Origin: Niveispirillum sp. SYP-B3756
GTDB lineage: Bacteria > Pseudomonadota > Alphaproteobacteria > Azospirillales > Azospirillaceae
Length of the DNA stretch: 64,000 nucleotides
Reading direction: 5' to 3'
NCBI RefSeq assembly: GCF_009495745.1
Contig: NZ_WIDQ01000010.1
Span: 1-64,000, forward strand
The position numbers and the translations under genes are program-made. The notes below the pieces were generated by a model. It was not told the DNA's origin. It did not search any database and saw only the letters and a list, made by a program, of their open reading frames with translations. Numbering within the stretch: position 1 is the stretch's first letter; every line of letters begins with the position of its first letter. This document shows, in pieces, positions 46,002 to 58,000 of this stretch.

Positions 46002-49000
46002 TCACCTTCGATATCCGGCTGGTTCGGTGAAAAGAGTGTGGGCGGCCGCCACCATGGCGGCCTGGCCATCGCGTGGCACGGCGGGCCAGACGACCCCCAG
46101 CCGGCGTAAAAACTGCTGTGTGCGGTCGCTGGCCAGTTCCAGCCGGCGACCGCGCGCCTGGGGGGAAATCCCGCGATGCAGACCGAACCCTTCAAGGATT
46201 TCGGCCAGGGCGGTTTCCAGGGCGGGCTCGTCGACCGCTGCCGCCACCTTGTCCAGGAAGCGGCCGAAATCCATGGCTGCCACCCGCTCGCCGACGCCGT
46301 CGGCCCCGGTGATGAAATCCGCCAGCGTATCGCGCCTGGCATGTTCGACATGGTGGGTCAGGTTGGCCAGGGCCGGGCTTTCCGCCAGCGCCAGCACGGC
46401 CTTTGCCACCATATCCACATGGCAGAGCCAGAGATGGCTGTCATCGGGTGCGGCCCCCAGCCGCGCCAACGCCCCCATCAGACGGAAGAAGGCATTTTCC
46501 TTGATATTGCGCTGCAAGGGACCGCCATCGGCGGCGAACACCACATTGCCCACCCGGTGGATGCTGGCATTGGCCAGCCGGTCACGCGCCCGCAGCACCA
46601 GCCGTTCGGCCTCCTGCTTGCTGCGGACATAGTAATTTTCCTCTTCCCCGTCGGGCGCCGGGTCATATTCGCTGAACAGGCGGAACCCGTCCTCCGGTGG
46701 CCGGCCGCAGACCGACAGGGTGGAGATCAGGTGCAGGTCGGCCGTCCGCCCGCCGCTGGTGCGGCCATGCCGTTCGGCAAGCTCTACCAGATGCGCCGTG
46801 GCTGCCACATTATCGGCCTGGAAGTCGCTGTAATGACCGATATGGCTGACATTGGCGGCGGAATGCAGGATGGCATCCACCGATGCTGCCAGCCCGGCAA
46901 AGCCGGCCTCACCCAGACCCAGATCAGGATGGCGCAGATTGCCCGCCCGCACCGACAGGCCCCCATGGCCCAGCAGGGCGGCCGCACCATCGGGGCCGAA
47001 ATAATGCGCCACGGCGTTTAGCAGCCGCTGGCGGGCCGCCCCATCGTCGGCGGCCCGTACCAGCACCGTCACCGCCCGGTCGGGGCGTTGCAGCAGTTCG
47101 CGCAACAGATAGGTGCCGAGATAGCCGGTGGCCCCGGTCAGCAGCACATGCCCGTAATCGGCCCGCTGCCCCGGATCAAAGCCGGCGAAGCGGCTGTTAT
47201 GCCGGTCATAATCGGCGCGGGCCTGCGCCAGCGCGGCGTCCCGCGCCGCCTCATAGGCGGGAAGTTGATCCCGATAATCCCGCCAATGCTGCCCGGCCGC
47301 CCCGATCAGGTCACGCAGGTGATCGGCGCGCGGCCGGCACTGGCGGGCGAAATCGGCCAGTACCGGATGTTCGTAAAGATCATTGATCCGCACGCTGTAA
47401 TGTTTGCGCAGCCGGGTGATGGTGGCGATGGCCCGCAGGCTGTCGCCCCCCAGAGTGAAGAAATCATCCGTCCGCGACGGGGAGGCCCGGCCCAGAATAT
47501 CGGCCCAGACGGCGGCCACCGCCGTTTCCACCGTTCCCTGTGGCGGTTCGGCCGCTGCGGCTCCGCTACTGACCAGCTCGCCGGCGGCCAGCCGTTCTTC
47601 CAGCGTGGCCAGCAGGGCCTTGCGGTCGATCTTGCCGGCCAGATTCACCGGCAGGGCGGGCAGGGCCAGGATGCCGGACGGGATCATGTAACCGGGCAGC
47701 CCCCGGCCCAGGAAATCCTGCCAGCCGGCAGCGTCGGGCAGCGTCTCTGCCGATGGGCCGGGGACGACGAAGCCCCACAGGCTTTGCGCCCCGTCCGCCG
47801 CCTTGCGCACCAGCACGGCGGCATGGCGCACGGCGGGATGGGCGGCCAGCGCCTGCTCAATCTCACCCAGCTCCACCCGCTGGCCACGCAGCTTCACCTG
47901 ACCATCCATCCGGCCCAGCACCAGCAGCTGACCATCCTGGCGCCAGCGGCCCAGATCGCCGGTGCGATACATCCGGCCGTGCGGCGTCTGTTGGAAGGCC
48001 AGGTCGGTCAGGTCGGGCCGGTTCAGATAGCCGATGCCCAGGCCGGCCCCGCCAACCCAGATTTCCCCCACCGAACCGGGGGGCACCCGTTCCCCCTGCG
48101 CATCCAGGATCAGGATGAAGCTGTTGGGCAGCGGCCGCCCGGCCGGCAGCGGATCATCATCCGGATTGATCCGGCCAATGGCAGCGGCGGCGGTGGTTTC
48201 CGTCGGGCCATAGCCGTTGAAATAGGCCAGACGCGCCGCATAGAAGCGGGCATCGGCCGCCACCGGCGGTTCACCCACCGTCATCAGGAAGCGCAGGGCG
48301 GGGAATTCCGCCTGTTCGAACAGGCGCAGATAGGAGGGGGCCATGGTGGCCATGGTGATGCCCAGCCCGCCCAGCATCGCCTTCATGCCGGTGATGTCGT
48401 CCATCTCTGCCTTGGTCACCGGCACGATGGCGCCACCCGCGCCCCAGACCATCAGCAGATCGGAAATCCACAGATCGAAGGAGGGGGAGGCGATCAGCAG
48501 GGCGCGGTCATCCGGGGTTGCCCCGGTCATCCGCACCAGCCCCAGGGCCAGATTGACCAGCCCGCCCTGCGACAGCACCACCCCCTTGGGCACGCCGGTG
48601 GAACCGGATGTGTGCAGGATATAAGCGGGACTGTCCGGCGCCGTTTCCAGGGCCGGCGGGCTGGCGCTGTCCGTCAGCGCCATGGCTTCCGGCCGTAACA
48701 GCAGGGGGGCGGTTTCCAGCAGGGCCGGCGGTGGCGTCAGCCCGTCCAGTGCCAGCAGCAGGGCGATCCCCGCATTGTCCGCCATGAAGCGCAGCCGGTC
48801 CGCCGGCATCCCATGGGTCAGCGGCATATAGCAGCCGCCGGCCTTCCAGATGGCCAGCACCACCAGTGGCAGGGTGGCGGAACGCTCCGTATAGACGCCC
48901 ACCGTCTGGCCGGGGCGCAATCCCTGTTCGATCAGCCGGTGGGCCAGCGCATTGGCGCGGCCTTCCATGGCGGCATAGCTGGTGGCGCCGGCCTGGGTGA

Positions 49001-52000
49001 TCAGGGCCGGGCGGTCCGGCTGCTGGCGGGCCAACTGGCTGAAGCGGGCGGCCACGCTGTCGGCCGGGGCCACCAGCTGTTCCCCCTGTTCCCAGGGCGC
49101 CAGCCGCGCCAGTTCCGCCGGCAACAGCCGGGGCAGGGGCTGATCAAGCGGCTGGTCCAGCAGCGCCAGCATCTGGCCGACCAGCCCGGTCAGCCACGCT
49201 TCCGCCGTTTCCCGGTCATAAAGGTCGGCCTTGACGAACCAGGAGAGGGAGAGGCCGCCATCGGCCAACCCTTCATGCACCAGCACCATATCCTGGGCGG
49301 GCGCATTGTGGCGCAGATCATAGGCGATCCGGCCCGCCGCTGGCAGGGTGCTACCCTCCGCTGGCAGGAAATGCAGTGTATCCGGGGTGTTGTCCGTTGC
49401 GGTGACGGCGGGGTTTTCCGTCACCGCCATATCGAACAGCGGATAGCGGGCGGACTGGACCAGACCCGGATGATCCTGTCGGAAATCGCGGGCGATGCGG
49501 GCGAACGGATAGGCGCTGTGGGCCAGCGCATCGGCCAGCATGGACCGGGTGGCGGCCAGCGCCGCCGTCACATCCGCCACACCCGACAGGTGGAAGGCCA
49601 GGGGCAGCAGGGTGACGTAATAGCCGACAATGCCCGCCTCTGCTGCGCTGGCGCGGGTGCTGGCGGCGGTGCCCAGCAGGAAATCCTGCCGCCCGGTGCG
49701 GCGCCGCACCTCCAGCCCCAGCAGGGACAGCAACAGGGCGTGCAGGCTGGCACCCTGGCTGCGGGCCAGACGGCGCAGCCCCTGGGCCTGATCCGCCGTC
49801 AGGCACAGGCGCAGCGTGTGGCTGCCCCGGCCGGTGCCGGCGGTGCGGGCCGGCGGCCGGGGGCGGTCGGTCGGCCAGTCGGCAAAACCATCCTCCCCGC
49901 TGGCGGCCACCGCTGCCAGTTTCTGCCGCCACCAATCGGCATCGGCCTGTCCGCCCAGGCCCAGCAGATGGGCGCGTTCACGCCCGGCACTGTCGGCAAA
50001 GCTGCCGCCGGGCGCTGGCAGGCTTTGCCCCGCCAACAGGGCCGTCAGGTCCGCCAGCAGCAGCCCCAACGACGCGCCATCACCCACCGCATGATGCAGG
50101 GCCAGCCAGAAAATCGGCTTTTCCCCCGTTACCTGCGCCAAGCCCGCCCGCCAGAGCGGGCCGGTGGCCATGTCGAAGGGCCGGCCTTGTTCCTCCCTGA
50201 TTTCGGCCAGTGCCGTGGCGGCATCCGCCGCCCGGCTGATCGTGAAGCGACCGGGGCTGTCCGTCGCCACGATCCGTTTCAGGATGTCCGTCTCTTCATC
50301 CAGTTCATAGCGGGTGCGCAGGGCTGGGTGACGGGCGGTCAAGCCCGTCCAGGCGGCTTCCCACTTGTCGGCGGCGGGGGCGGGGCCATCCACCGCCAGG
50401 GTCAGGGTGATGGTGAAGCCGCGCGTTTCCAGTCCGGCCTGCTGGGCGGTCCAGAATTCCCGCTCCCCCTCCGTGGCGATGTCGCTTGGCTGGGCCTGGA
50501 TGACCGGGACAGGCTCGGCCAGATAGGCGGCCACACGGGCAGCAAAGCCGGCCAGCACCGGATCGGCGAACAGCAACCGCGCCGGCACCGGGCGGGACAC
50601 CAGCCCTTCCAGCCGGTGGCAAAGCGCGATGGCCAGCAGGCTGTGCCCGCCCAGGCCGAAGAAATCATCCTCCCGCCGCACCGGGCCACTGCGCAACAGT
50701 TCGGCCCACAGCGTGGCGATGGTCTGTTCCAGGCCGGGTTGCGGTGGGGTGCCGCCCGCCGGGCGCTCTTGCATCGACAGGCCAGCCAGCAGGGCGGTAC
50801 GGTCCACCTTGCCCGACGCGGTGACGGGAATGGCGCTGACCGGCTGGATCGCTGCCGGGATCATATAGGCTGGCAGGATGTCGCCCAGGAAAAGCCGCCA
50901 GCCGGCGCTGTCGGGCAAGGGCGCATCCGGGGCCGCATGGATGAAGGCCCACAGGCTTTGACGCTCCCCGGCCGTGCCATCCACGGCGGCAACTGCCTGG
51001 ATGATGCCGGGATGGCGGGTGATCGCGGCTTCGATTTCCCCCAGTTCAATGCGGATGCCGTTCAGCTTCACCTGCTGATCGATGCGGCCCAGCACTTCCA
51101 GCCCGCCATCCCCACGCCAGCGCCCCAGATCGCCGGTGCGGTAGCGGCGGCCTTCGGGGGTCTGGACAAAGGCTTTTTCCGTCAGGTCCGGCTGGTTCAG
51201 ATAGGTCTGGGCCAGACCCGCCCCCGCCAGCCAGATTTCCCCCGTCGATCCCGGCGGCAGGCGGGTGCCGCTGACGGGATCGCGGATTTCCACACCCGTA
51301 TTGGGCAGCGGGCGGCCGCAATCCAGCCGGTCCGGCTGTGCCGCCGACAGGTGCCCCATGGTGGAGGTGATGGCATTTTCCGTCGGGCCATAGGCGTTGA
51401 GGTAACGCACCCGCCCCGCCAGCCGGGCCACATCGGCCGGCAGCGGCGCCTCCCCACCGGTCACCAGCAGGCGCAGGCCCGACAGGCTGTCCGTATCCAG
51501 CAGGCGCAGATAGGTGGGCGTCAGGTCGGCGACGCTGATCCGCTGTTCCCGGATCAGGGCGGCGACAGCGGCCGGCTGGTCGATCCGGTCGGCCGGAACC
51601 GGGCACAGGGCGGCACCGGCGGCCAGCGGAATGCCGATATCGGAGAGCGAGACATCAAAGGAGGGGGCGGCAAAGCCCAGGCACCGATCTTCGGGCGTCA
51701 GCCCATAGGTTTCTACCGCCCCCAGCAGCAGGTTCAGATAGCTGCCATGGCTGACCACCACGCCCTTGGGCTGCCCGGTCGAACCGGAGGTATAGAGGAT
51801 ATAGGCTGGATCATCCGGCCCGCCGGCAATGGCCGGCCGGTCGTCCGGGGCGGGTTCGGTGATCTCCACCAGCGGCAGATCAAGGCCCGGTGGCGGGGTA
51901 ATGCCATCCAGCGCCAGCACGGCCACAGCCCCTGCATCGGCCGCCATGAAGCCGAGCCGGTCGGCCGGTAGATCGGCGGTCAGCGGCAGGTAGACGGCCC

Positions 52001-55000
52001 CCACCTTCCCGATGGCCAACAGGGTGGCGGGCAGTTGCGCCGACCGGCGGGTCAGCGCGGCCACCACCTGCCCCGGCTGCACGCCGGCGGCGATCAGCCG
52101 ATGGGCCAGCCGGTTGGCCTGGCGTTCCAGCAGGCCATAGCTGACCGGGCCGTCAGCGGTCAGCAGGGCGGGGCGTTCGGCCTGTCCCGGCTGGTCCACC
52201 AGCATTTCAAACCAGCGGGCAAAGGTCAGCGGCGGGCGCGGCCGCGCCGGCCCCTGTTCCCAGCCGGCCAATTGCCGCTGCTGGGCCGGCGGCAGGGAGG
52301 GGATGGCCGCCTGCGCCCCATGGGCCGCCAGCCAGCGCGCAGCTTCCACCAGCCCTTCCAGCCAGAAGCGGGAAATATCGGCGTGATAAAGCGCGGCATT
52401 GGTCTGCCAATCCAGCATCAGGCCGCCATCGGCCAGCCTTTCATGGGTCAGCACCATGTCCTGGCCGGGCGGGTTATGCATCCGCTCATAGCCGATGCCG
52501 TCGGCCGGCAGGGTCAGCAGCCGTTCCAGCCGCAATTCGTCATCCGCCACCGGGCGCGGGCTGACCGGGTTTTCGGTGATGGCGATATCGAACAGCGGGT
52601 AGCGGTCCGGCTGCCGCTGGCCGGGATGGGCCGCCCAGAAATCATGATACATCCGGGCAAAGGGATAGCGGCCATGGGCCAAAGCCGCCGTCAGTTCCTG
52701 CGCCGTATGGCGCAACAGGGACGCGAAATCACCGGCATCCCCCGTGGCGCGGAAGGCCAGGGGCAGCATGTTGACGCCATAATGCACGACCGCTGCTTCC
52801 GCTGCGGTTTCCGGCAGGGTGGCGGTGGTGCCGATCAGGAAGTCGCCCCGGCCGGTGCGCTGGCGCACAAGCTGGGCCAGCAAGGCCGTCACCAGCGCGT
52901 GCAGGCTGGTGCCATGCTGCCGGGCCAAGGCCAGCAGACTGGCGGTTTCGGCCGCGTCCAGCCGGGTGGTGTGACGATGGCTGCCGGTGATGGCCGTGCC
53001 GCGCGGCAGGTCCAGCGCCCAATCATCAAAGGCCGCAGCGGGCAGGGCGGACAGAAGGTCACGCCACCAGCCGGCATCGCTGGCCGCCTCGCCCGCCAGA
53101 TAGGCCTGTTCGCGGCTGGAGATTGTTTCCGGCGTGGCGGTCAGGGAAGGCAAGGGCTCATCCCGCAGCAGGGCCAGCAGTTCGGCCATCAACAGGCCGA
53201 GCGAACGGCCATCGCCGGTGGCATGGTGCTGGGCCAGCCAGAACAGCCAGTCGCCATTATCCGCCACATGCACCAGCCCCACCCGCCATAGCGGGGCCTG
53301 CGCCAGATCCAGGGGGGCGGCGATGCGGGCGCGGATATGGGCCATGGCCTGGGCATGGTCTGCCTGTTCGGCCAGTTCCAGCGCGGCATCAACCGGCAGA
53401 GCCGGCAGGATGTCGCGGTAGAGCGTACCATCTTCCCCTTCGCGCAGGCGGCAGCGCAGGGCCGGGTGGCGGGCCACCAGCTGGACCCAGGCGGCGCGCC
53501 AGCGGGCGATATCCGGCACCGGCCCGCGCACCCGGCGCACCAGGGGCATGGTGAAGCCGGCCGTGTCCAGCCCGGCCTGCTGTGCGGTCCAGAATTCCCG
53601 TTCGCCCACCGTGGCACGGCGGCCGTCAAAATCGGTGGTGCCACGATCCGTATCGGCACCCTGCTGCAGGCGGGCGGCGAAATCGGCCAGCACCGGGGCG
53701 CTGAACAGGTCGCGGGCGGAGACCGGTCGGCCCAGCCGGCCGGCCAGCTTGTGCGCCATGCCGATAGCCAGCAGGCTGTTGCCGCCCAGGGCGAAGAAAT
53801 TATCTTCCCGTGCTGGCGGGGCGATGCCCAGCAAACTCGCCCACAGTCCGGCAATCTCCTGTTCCAGGCCCGGCAATGCCGGGTTCTTCGTGCCCGTCGC
53901 CGTCACCATCGGGGCTGGCGGCGGCGGGGCCGCCCCTTCCAGCAGCCCCGCCAGCGGCAGGGCCGGCAGGTCGGGTCGGGTGGCCAGCAGGGTCAACCGC
54001 TCCACCAGCCCGCCCAGCCAGGCGGCGGCGCTGTCACGGCTGAACAGGCTGGCATTGACATGCCATTCCAGGGCGATGCCGCCATCGGCCAGCGCCTCAT
54101 GGATCAGGAGTAAATCCTGACCATGGGCGCTGTGCGTCAGTTCATAGCCATCCGCGCCGATGCCCAGCCGCTCCAGCCGCACCCCATCAGCCGTTACGGG
54201 GGCCGGCGGGTTCTCCGTCACCGCCACATCGAACAGCGGGAAGCGCAGCGGGTCGCGCAGGGCCGGCCGCTGGCGCCAGAAATCTGCATAGAGCCGGGCG
54301 AAGGGATAGCGCGCGTGCAGCAACCCGCCGGCCAGCACCTGCTGTGCCCCGCGCAACAGGGTTGCCAGCGGTGCCGCCGGGTCCAGCCTCAGCGGCAGGG
54401 GCAGCATGTTCACCCCATATTGCACCAGGGCCGCCTCGGCCGCACTTTCAGGGGTGGAGACGCTGGTGCCCAGCATCAGATGCTGTCGGCCCGTGCGGCG
54501 CGCCATTTCGACCGCCAGCAGGGAGACCAGCAGGGCATAAAGGCTGACCGCGTGTTGGCGGGCCAGCCCGCGCAAGCCTTCTGCCAGAGTCGGTTCCAGC
54601 ACCCGCTGGAAGCGGTGGGTGGCGATGTCGGCCCCCAGGCGGCGCGGGAAATCCAGCGGCAGGGGCAGGAAAGCCTCATCCGGAACGGCGGCCAGCTGAT
54701 CGGACCACCAGGCGGCATCGGCTGCCAGATCAGGCCCGGACAGATAGGCCAGTTCGCGCGCCGCACTGATGGCCGGATCGGCCGTCAGCGGTGTCAGCGC
54801 CTGCCCCTGCAACAGGGCCTGCAATTCAGAGAAAATAAGGCCCAGGGAACGGCCATCGCCAACGGCATGGTGCAGCGACAGCCAGAACAGCCAGCCGCCA
54901 TCCTGGCTAACCTGCACCAGACCCGCCCGCCACAAAGGCGGTTTTGCCATGTCGAAGGCAAGCAGCTGGCGTTCCCGGATGTGGGTTCGGGCGGCATCCA

Positions 55001-58000
55001 GATCCGATGCTTCGGCCCATTGCAGGCCGGCAGCCTTGCCGAAATCCGCTGCCGTGGCGAAAACCCGGCGCAGCGCCCCGTCCTCGACCGGGCTGAAACC
55101 CAGGCGCAGACCGGGCTGGTGCTGAACCAGGGCCTGCCATGCCGCCTCCCAGCGTGCCCGGTCGGGCATTGGCCCCGTCACCCGGCGGATGGCCGGAATA
55201 ATATGGCCGGACGTGTCCAGCCCGGCCTGCTGCGCCACCCAGAATTCCCGCTCCCCTTCCGTGGCGCGGTCATCCAGCATCGCGGCCAGCAGGGGGGGGG
55301 CCCCTTTGCCCGCCGTCAGCCGGGCGGCGAAATCGGCCAGTACCGGGGCGGCGAACAGGTCGCGCGGGGTCACCGGCCAGCCCAGCGCCGGGGCCAGCTG
55401 ATGGGCCAGGCTGACCGCCAGCAGGCTGGTGCCGCCCAGGGCGAAGAAATTATCTTCCCGCGCCACGGGCAGGCCGTCACTGCCCAGGTTCAGCAGGCGG
55501 GCCCAGGCGCTGGCGATGCGCTGTTCCAGCGCCCCTTGCGGGGCTGTGCGGCTGGCGGCACCGGCCTGTTCGGGTCGGCGTTCCCGCAGGATGGCCAGCA
55601 GGCGCAGCCGGTCCACCTTGCCATTGGGGGTTACCGGGATGCCCGGCACATCAATGATGGTGGCCGGCACCATGTGCGGCGGCAGCCGCCCGGCCAGAAA
55701 GCCGCGCCATTCCTCGTTGCTGAGCGGGGTGGCCCCCGGATGCAGATGCACGAAGCCGCGCAGCAGCTTGGTGTCCCCGGCCCCCTTATCCACGATCACA
55801 GCCGCCTGGCGGATGGCGGCATGGGCCAGCAGATGCTGTTCGATTTCCGCCGGTTCCACCCGCTGCCCATGCAGCTTCACCTGATGGTCGATGCGGCCGG
55901 CCAGTTCCAGCAGCCCGTCCGCCGACCAGCGCCCCAGATCGCCGGAGCGATAGAAACGCCCTTCATCCGTATCGATGAAGGCCTTGGCCTGCTGCTGCGG
56001 GTTGTTCAGATAACCGCTACCGACACCCACACCACCCAGCCAGACCTCCCCCGCGCAGCCGGGCGGTACCCGCGCGCCATCGGCGTTGCGGATGCTGATC
56101 ACGTCGCCGGGCAGCGGGCGGCCGACCGGCAGGGGGCGATCGGCCGGATGGTCCGGGGCGATCCGGCCCAGGGAAACGATGATGCTGGTTTCCGTCGGTC
56201 CATAGCAGTTCCAGAACGCGATGCCGGGATGGTGGATGACATCCTCATGGCTGGGGGCTTCCCCGCCCACCAGCAGCAGGCGCATACCGGGGGCATAGGG
56301 CTTGTCCTGGCTGACGCGCAGATATGACGGGGCGTGGAAGGCGATGGTGACGCCCAGGTCGCGGTATAAATCCTTCACGCCCCAGGGATCTTCGCGTTCG
56401 ATCCGGCTGACCGGCACCAGCGGCAACCCGTGCAGCAGGCCCAGCCCCATTTCCCACAGGGAGGCATCAAAGGCCGGGGTGGCGACCAGGGCCACCCGGT
56501 CGCCTGGCTCACATCCTGCGGCTTCCAGTGTCGACAGGATGGCATTGATCATGCCGTCATGCCGCACCTTGGTTCCCTTGGGCGCACCGGTGGTGCCGGA
56601 GGTATAGATGATATAGGCGGTGGCGGTCGGGGCCAGCGGCACGGCGGGGCGGGATGCTTCCCCCGTCAGGTCAGCCGGGCGGATCAGGGTCACCCCGTCC
56701 GGCAGGCCGGCCGGCACCTCAGCACCGGGCAATAACAGCAGATGCCGGGCGCCGGCGTCGGCCAGGATGAAGGCGACCCGTTCGGCGGGCATTTCCAGTG
56801 CCAGCGGCAGATGCACCCCGCCTGCCTTCCAGATGCCAAGCGTGGCCGCGGGCAGCCAGGGGCCATTATCGGCCAGCACGCCGACCGGCTGTTCCAGACC
56901 CAGCCCGGTTGCCAGCAGGGCCTGGGCGATGCGGTTGGCCTGTGCCTCCAGCAGGGCATAGCTGGTGCTGCCGGCACGGGTGATGATGGCGGGCTGGTCC
57001 GGTATCCGGTCGATAATCGCTTCCACCAGCCGGTGGGCCGGTAGGGGCGCGCGGGCCTGCGCCGACCCTGGTTCCACCCCGTTCAGCCATTGGCGCTCGG
57101 CCGGCAGCAGGTCGGGCAGGGGGGCATCCAGCCGGGCGGTATCCGCCGCCAGCCATTCGGCCCAGCCGGCCAGGGCGGTCAGCCAAGCCTCTGCCGTTGT
57201 CGGCTGGAACAGGCTGGCATTCCAGACCAGGGACAGCAGCACGCCGCCATCGGTTGTTGGTTCATGGGAGAAGGAGAGATCCAGCCCGGCGGCGGGGACA
57301 GATCCGTCCCCCGCCAATGTCAGCGGGGTCAGGCTGCCGCCGCTGCCGGTGTCGCCGGTGCTGCGGCCGGGATTGGCGGTCAGCGCCACATCCATCAGCC
57401 CCATCCGCCCGGCCGGCCGCAGGGCCTTTTGCTGCTGGCGCAGATCGCGGATGATCGATCCGGCCGGGTAGAGCCCATGCTTCACAGCGCCGGTCAATAT
57501 GGCTTGGGCATCCTGCAGCATGTCGCAGAGCCGCTGCCCCACCGGCACGGCCAGCGGCAGCGGCAGCAGATTGACGAAATGGCCCAGCTGGTTTTCCGTC
57601 CCGGCCGGCCGGGTGGCAATGCCGCTGCCCAGCAGAAGCTGATGCCGCCCGGTACGCCGCCGCATCTCCATCGCCAGCAAGGCCAGCAACAGCGCGTGCA
57701 GGCCGGCGCCATGGCGGTTGGCCAGGGCCGTCAGCCGCGCCACCACCCCGGCATCCAGCTGTCGCTGGAAGGCGGGGGTGAGCACCGCACCCGCGTCATC
57801 GGACCGGCGGCGGTCGCAGGGCAATTCCTCAAACGCTTCTTCCGGCAGGGCAGCCAGCTTGTCCAGCCAATAGGCGCGGTCGCGGTCGGCGTTGGGGGAG
57901 GCAAGATGCCGCCGTTCCGCCCGCGCGGCCAGCCGGGGGCCATCCAGCGCCGGGGGCAGTGCCTGCCCGGTCAGCATGGACAGCAAATCCTGCTGTAGCT

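Noticed and set aside
48813..51971. A 1052-codon open frame on the plus strand opposite the synthetase gene
   Set aside because: It is the high-GC antisense shadow of the synthetase. Its translation is Gln/Gly/His/Arg-rich without domains, while the minus strand reads clean C, A and T motifs.
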